Of a stretch of 64,000 bases of DNA, positions 62,101 to 64,000 are shown piece by piece (position 1 is the stretch's first letter; every line of letters starts with the position of its first letter). A model generated the notes under the pieces. The model was not told the origin of the DNA. It saw nothing but the letters and a program-made list of their open reading frames with translations, and made no database searches. Source of the DNA: Acidocella facilis ATCC 35904 (GTDB lineage Bacteria > Pseudomonadota > Alphaproteobacteria > Acetobacterales > Acetobacteraceae); NCBI RefSeq assembly GCF_000687875.1, contig NZ_JHYG01000001.1:248001-312000 (forward strand). The letters run 5' to 3'. Both the position numbers and the translations under genes were made by a program.

Positions 62101-63422
62101 ACCCCGCCGCCGGCGACATCCAGATGCACGCCCGTCGCGACCAGCCCGGCATCGATTTCCAGCGTGCTGCCGCCCAGCGCCAGCAGCGTGCCGCTGCCAT
62201 CGATCATGCCGGATTGGGAAAAATCCCCGACGCTGAGCGTGCCACTGCCCTCCAGGATCGCCCCGGCGGCAAGGCTGATCCCTTCCTGGTAGTCATTCGC
62301 CGCCCCGGCACCGACCACCAGCCCGTTGGCGAAATTCGCCACCGCATTGGTCCCCAGCACCAGCTCGCCCTGCAAGCTTGCCGCATTGCCGATGAGCAGC
62401 TGCCCGCTCTCGATTACCGATTGCGCCGCCAGCCCCCCGAAATCATAGGCGGTGCCGCTGAGCAGCAGCGAATTGGCCGCCACCTCCAGCATGCCCCCGG
62501 CGGCGATCGACAGCCCGCCGGCGGTGAGATTGCCCATCAGCGCGGTCAGCCCGGTGACGGCGAGCGTGCCGGCCAGGCTTTCCCCGCCGGTTACCAGCGT
62601 TTGCCCACCCAGCGTATAGCTCGCACTCGCCGGGGCGAGGCCAACATTATACAGGAACAGATTGCCGTACGTGACCTCCTGCGGCAGCACGCCGCTGAGG
62701 TTCCACAGCTCATACTCAAGATGCTGGCCGCCGGAGATGGTCGGCCCGGCAAATTCCAGACCGGTCAGCAGCGTGTTGAGCGCGCCGATCTCGTTCGCCG
62801 CCAGGGTCAGCTCGATGGTGCCGCTGCCGATACCGCTGGCCGCGATCCCCGAGAGGGTGGAGTAGCCGGGCAGCATCAGCACGCCCTCGGACACGGACAA
62901 AGTGAGCTGCAGCGTCTCCTGCGCGCCCAGCCCCATCGCCGCCAGGGCGCTGGCGGCGGGGTCGGCGAGCAGCAGATCGGGCAGGAGCTGCGGCTGGTTG
63001 GGCGCGATCGTCACCAGCAAGGTCGGGTCGACAAAGGCCGGAGGGCTCTGCGGCACCAGCGTCAGCGCCAGCGTGCTGCTGGCCAGGCTGCCATAATTAT
63101 CGGCGGCGAGCAGCGAGATCAGGTCAGAGCTTGTCCCGGCCGCCTCGCTGATCTGCAGGCTGGAGAGGGCCGCATTCACCTGCGCCTGCGCGCCTGAAAT
63201 CACCAGCGTGTTGCTGTTGGCCGACACCGTGGCGCCGCTGGTGGCGCTGGCACTCATCGCCGCCGCCGCGTTCGCCGCGACCAGCTTGAGCGTGATATTC
63301 GCGCCCGCATTGGGATCGTTCACCGCCAGGCCATAGGGCAGCCCGGCCAGGGAGGAGAGCGTGGGCTGTCCCTCGATGGCCGTGATCGTCGCGGGAACCT
63401 TGATGCTGATGATGCCGCTCAC
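59145..63422 (-). CDS. giant beta-repeat protein with C-terminal Hint domain
   Basis: A 1425-residue protein. Residues 1-1100 are Gly/Ala/Leu/Ser-rich repeats of the autotransporter-passenger type (SLAGTLAATGAMSLS, LAGGSLIGGGVVEIGS, LTLGSGGVLEATGAATLS), likely a long beta-helix. No signal peptide is obvious at MSGIISIKVPATITA and no outer-membrane barrel follows. A Hint domain starts at C1106 (CFARGTGILTPHGYRPIEAL) and contains the SPSHGVHV His motif, VPASCLVNGATI and YYHLELDRHDALLAEGLACESYF. Hint domains self-cleave at the Cys as in Hedgehog proteins. About 170 further residues follow. Such proteins are frequent in Acetobacteraceae and Rhodobacteraceae; secretion and function are mostly unknown. 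Confidence 0.85.
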   Translation of the reverse strand: MSGIISIKVPATITAIEGQPTLSSLAGLPYGLAVNDPNAGANITLKLVAANAAAAMSASATSGATVSANSNTLVISGAQAQVNAALSSLQISEAAGTSSDLISLLAADNYGSLASSTLALTLVPQSPPAFVDPTLLVTIAPNQPQLLPDLLLADPAASALAAMGLGAQETLQLTLSVSEGVLMLPGYSTLSGIAASGIGSGTIELTLAANEIGALNTLLTGLEFAGPTISGGQHLEYELWNLSGVLPQEVTYGNLFLYNVGLAPASASYTLGGQTLVTGGESLAGTLAVTGLTALMGNLTAGGLSIAAGGMLEVAANSLLLSGTAYDFGGLAAQSVIESGQLLIGNAASLQGELVLGTNAVANFANGLVVGAGAANDYQEGISLAAGAILEGSGTLSVGDFSQSGMIDGSGTLLALGGSTLEIDAGLVATGVHLDVAGGGVMVLGPQTPLFGIFNTTPLTIASGVTLAFGGPGVATIGGGFAGTLGGSGGAFVITGPQDFSGTVTGFAVGDALIFPGLTGLTVKDVNTLAGTSSFVVTGVDSNGVTDSYTIAANIPAGLFPATSFDSAGDPEVVLHSSLATISNGGLFAASAGVSQPLLGLSLALAAPTTQALSLTLTTAHGSLSVGDSVGSALTLSAINLQLMNAQLASLLYTGTGALDVLTISSGSGILSGLIDYEGIGKGSTGTVDGYSGLGLTTGEFVSFGNSGGLYTDHVAHALGGALITGAVDFEDPFQASGYSGTALEVDHGGLAIFGAAAQVAMAGNATLGDAGGAGALEVLSQAVSLAGTLTMAASGAGAGSLAVLGTMSIGGAALVGVAGNATLYASGDLAAGSLTLGSGGVLEATGAATLSLGSLSNRGGVTLAGGALLDAANYAGAGGLTLGGTAVMNIAGTASLSGGLVSLGVGTSLQAASLVETAGQLSLAGTLAATGAMSLSNAQLNDGWVQAGTLSLAGTLAGYGVIDAGTFIDTGTFAVQGGALLLAGGSLIGGGVVEIGSQATLELNSADLATTPISFTGTSSLLVLDNVAAGMPGIANMSSFDAVDLVGVAPSLVGLGGNTIDVRNAQGSLTAAFTLGTAAGALPAVSVIADGSGGALLTLGGELPCFARGTGILTPHGYRPIEALRPGDPVITARGERRPVRWLGWSVLDLNYGPGQEARPVLIRPGAFGPGKPARPVRLSPSHGVHVEGVLVPASCLVNGATILRDTAMPAITYYHLELDRHDALLAEGLACESYFCDGNRDWLSHELGRRSPARRPFAATVSGGPRLAAIRRMLHEQALHSGFTPGFLPRLRAMAAGQDVLPRFSGPDGWRQARFSLAQPARELILLAPACAPAETDPDSEDRRALGLCLGDTPGLRLGAGWLARAPGDIGDWMGSRATLLSPRPRRHWALAIAALPQSWQRAQGSPPGFWPHPAIDAPGATG

Positions 63423-63517
63423 AACTCCAGGTTACATGATTCGGTATCGCAATCAATCCTCAATTTGCCCGCAAACAGACATGGCCGGAAACCGCTCCCG
63501 GCCCCATACTAAGAGTC

Positions 63518-64000
63518 ATGAAGACCAGGACGAAGCAGACCGAGCCGAAAGCCCCCAAACCGCACCGGGAAACGCCGCACACCGCGCTGCCCAGCCGCGA
63601 CTCGGTGAAGCGCTTCCTGGCCGAGGCCGCCAGCCCGCCGCATTTTCGCGACGTGGTGCGCGCCTTTTCCGTTACCCCGGAGAACCGCAAGGGGCTGCGC
63701 GGCATCCTGAAATCGCTGGAGGCGGAAGGCCATGCCGAGCGCGCCGGGCGCAAGCGCTTCACCGAGGCGGGCCGGCTGCCGGAAAACGCGCTGGTCGAGG
63801 TCACCGGCATTGACCGCGATGGCGAGGCCATCGCCAAGCCGGTGCTCTGGGAAGGCCCGGGCCGCCCGCCGGTGATTTTCATGCAGCCCGAGCGCGCCGG
63901 CGCCGCCGCTCTGGCGCCGGGTGCGAAGGTGATGGCCAGGCTGCGCCAGATCGGCCCCGACAAATATGAGGGCCGCACGCTCAAGCGTGTCGAGGGCCAG
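63518..64000 (+). CDS. rnr: ribonuclease R, N-terminal part (runs off the window)
   Basis: The first 161 codons of a gene that continues past the right edge. After a basic Lys/Thr/Pro-rich tail comes the winged-helix RNase R N-terminus (ASPPHFRDVVRAFSVTPENRKGLRGILKSLEAEG), GRLPENALVEVTGIDRDGEAIAKP and the cold-shock-like part LAPGAKVMARLRQIGPDKYEGRTLKRVEG. RNase R is a 3'-5' exoribonuclease that degrades structured RNA. The catalytic RNB domain lies outside the window. The frame runs open to the last base. Confidence 0.85.
   Translation, partial: MKTRTKQTEPKAPKPHRETPHTALPSRDSVKRFLAEAASPPHFRDVVRAFSVTPENRKGLRGILKSLEAEGHAERAGRKRFTEAGRLPENALVEVTGIDRDGEAIAKPVLWEGPGRPPVIFMQPERAGAAALAPGAKVMARLRQIGPDKYEGRTLKRVEGQ

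Noticed and set aside
1-64000. tRNA, rRNA, CRISPR or riboswitch elements
   Set aside because: No cloverleaf, rRNA stretch, spaced repeat array or known aptamer core was found by eye in the intergenic gaps. The GGCTTGAACC string near 17772 lacks any acceptor or anticodon stem.

Overview
The window looks like chromosomal DNA of a high-GC alphaproteobacterium, most probably an acetic-acid-type bacterium of the Acetobacteraceae. This is an inference from several things together: an OprB-type sugar porin, a very large beta-repeat protein ending in a Hint domain, a eukaryote-like NADP isocitrate dehydrogenase, the aidB/ligase/Lhr/photolyase repair genes, and very GC-rich codon use. I see no rRNA, tRNA, CRISPR array, IS element, plasmid or phage module. 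Two genes run off the window edges: the porin at the left and an RNase R gene at the right.

Layout. 1-6277 holds the 3' part of a porin gene facing a five-gene transport operon (Tat-exported binding protein, ATPase, two permeases, uronate-dehydrogenase-like enzyme). 6287-18282 is rich in DNA repair genes: aidB, the ligase-associated set (ATP ligase, exonuclease, Lhr-type helicase, PdeM phosphoesterase) and a photolyase. Mixed in are an MFS gene broken by an amber codon and a DUF421 gene broken by a frameshift. 18462-26981 carries a metallo-hydrolase with thrS, two glycosyltransferases, an alpha/beta hydrolase, a nucleotide-sugar-type SDR, pyrE and icd. 27053-29427 is a lower-GC pair of glycan genes. 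29432-36479 has an efflux outer-membrane lipoprotein, an unknown protein, an Rrf2 regulator, an FAD dehydrogenase, a small DnaA-box cluster and a double-domain glycosyltransferase. 36740-46496 has a coiled-coil peptide overlapping a giant transglutaminase/DUF2126 gene, a GT8 enzyme, and tyrS and anmK separated by two membrane genes, one of them AT-rich. 46478-57149 has a GT-C-like membrane protein with an FMN glutamate-synthase-like protein, PhoR, a LpoA-like lipoprotein, rsmI, pdxH, fabI, aroC and a PAS/degenerate-GGDEF protein. The end carries small secreted proteins, rpsD, the Hint-domain giant and rnr.

How the genes fit together. Envelope glycan building is a recurring theme: six probable glycosyltransferases plus PAP2 and GT-C-like membrane proteins are spread over several loci, none forming a single capsule operon. 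DNA damage handling is the second theme. The transport operon suggests uptake of a sugar acid whose first oxidation is encoded in the same transcript.

The most unusual signal is non-coding. Two families of dispersed intergenic hairpins recur here. Family 1 (9690-9797, 36637-36743, 55937-56141) has conserved TAGAGC/GCTCTA ends and stems that keep pairing while their sequence changes. At all three loci its first three bases are exactly the TAG stop codon of a neighbouring gene. Family 2 (five copies) has stems of the form GC-block + TTTTT, 2-nt loop, AAAAA + GC-block, and each copy lies just 3' of a minus-strand gene. I do not recognise either as a named element.
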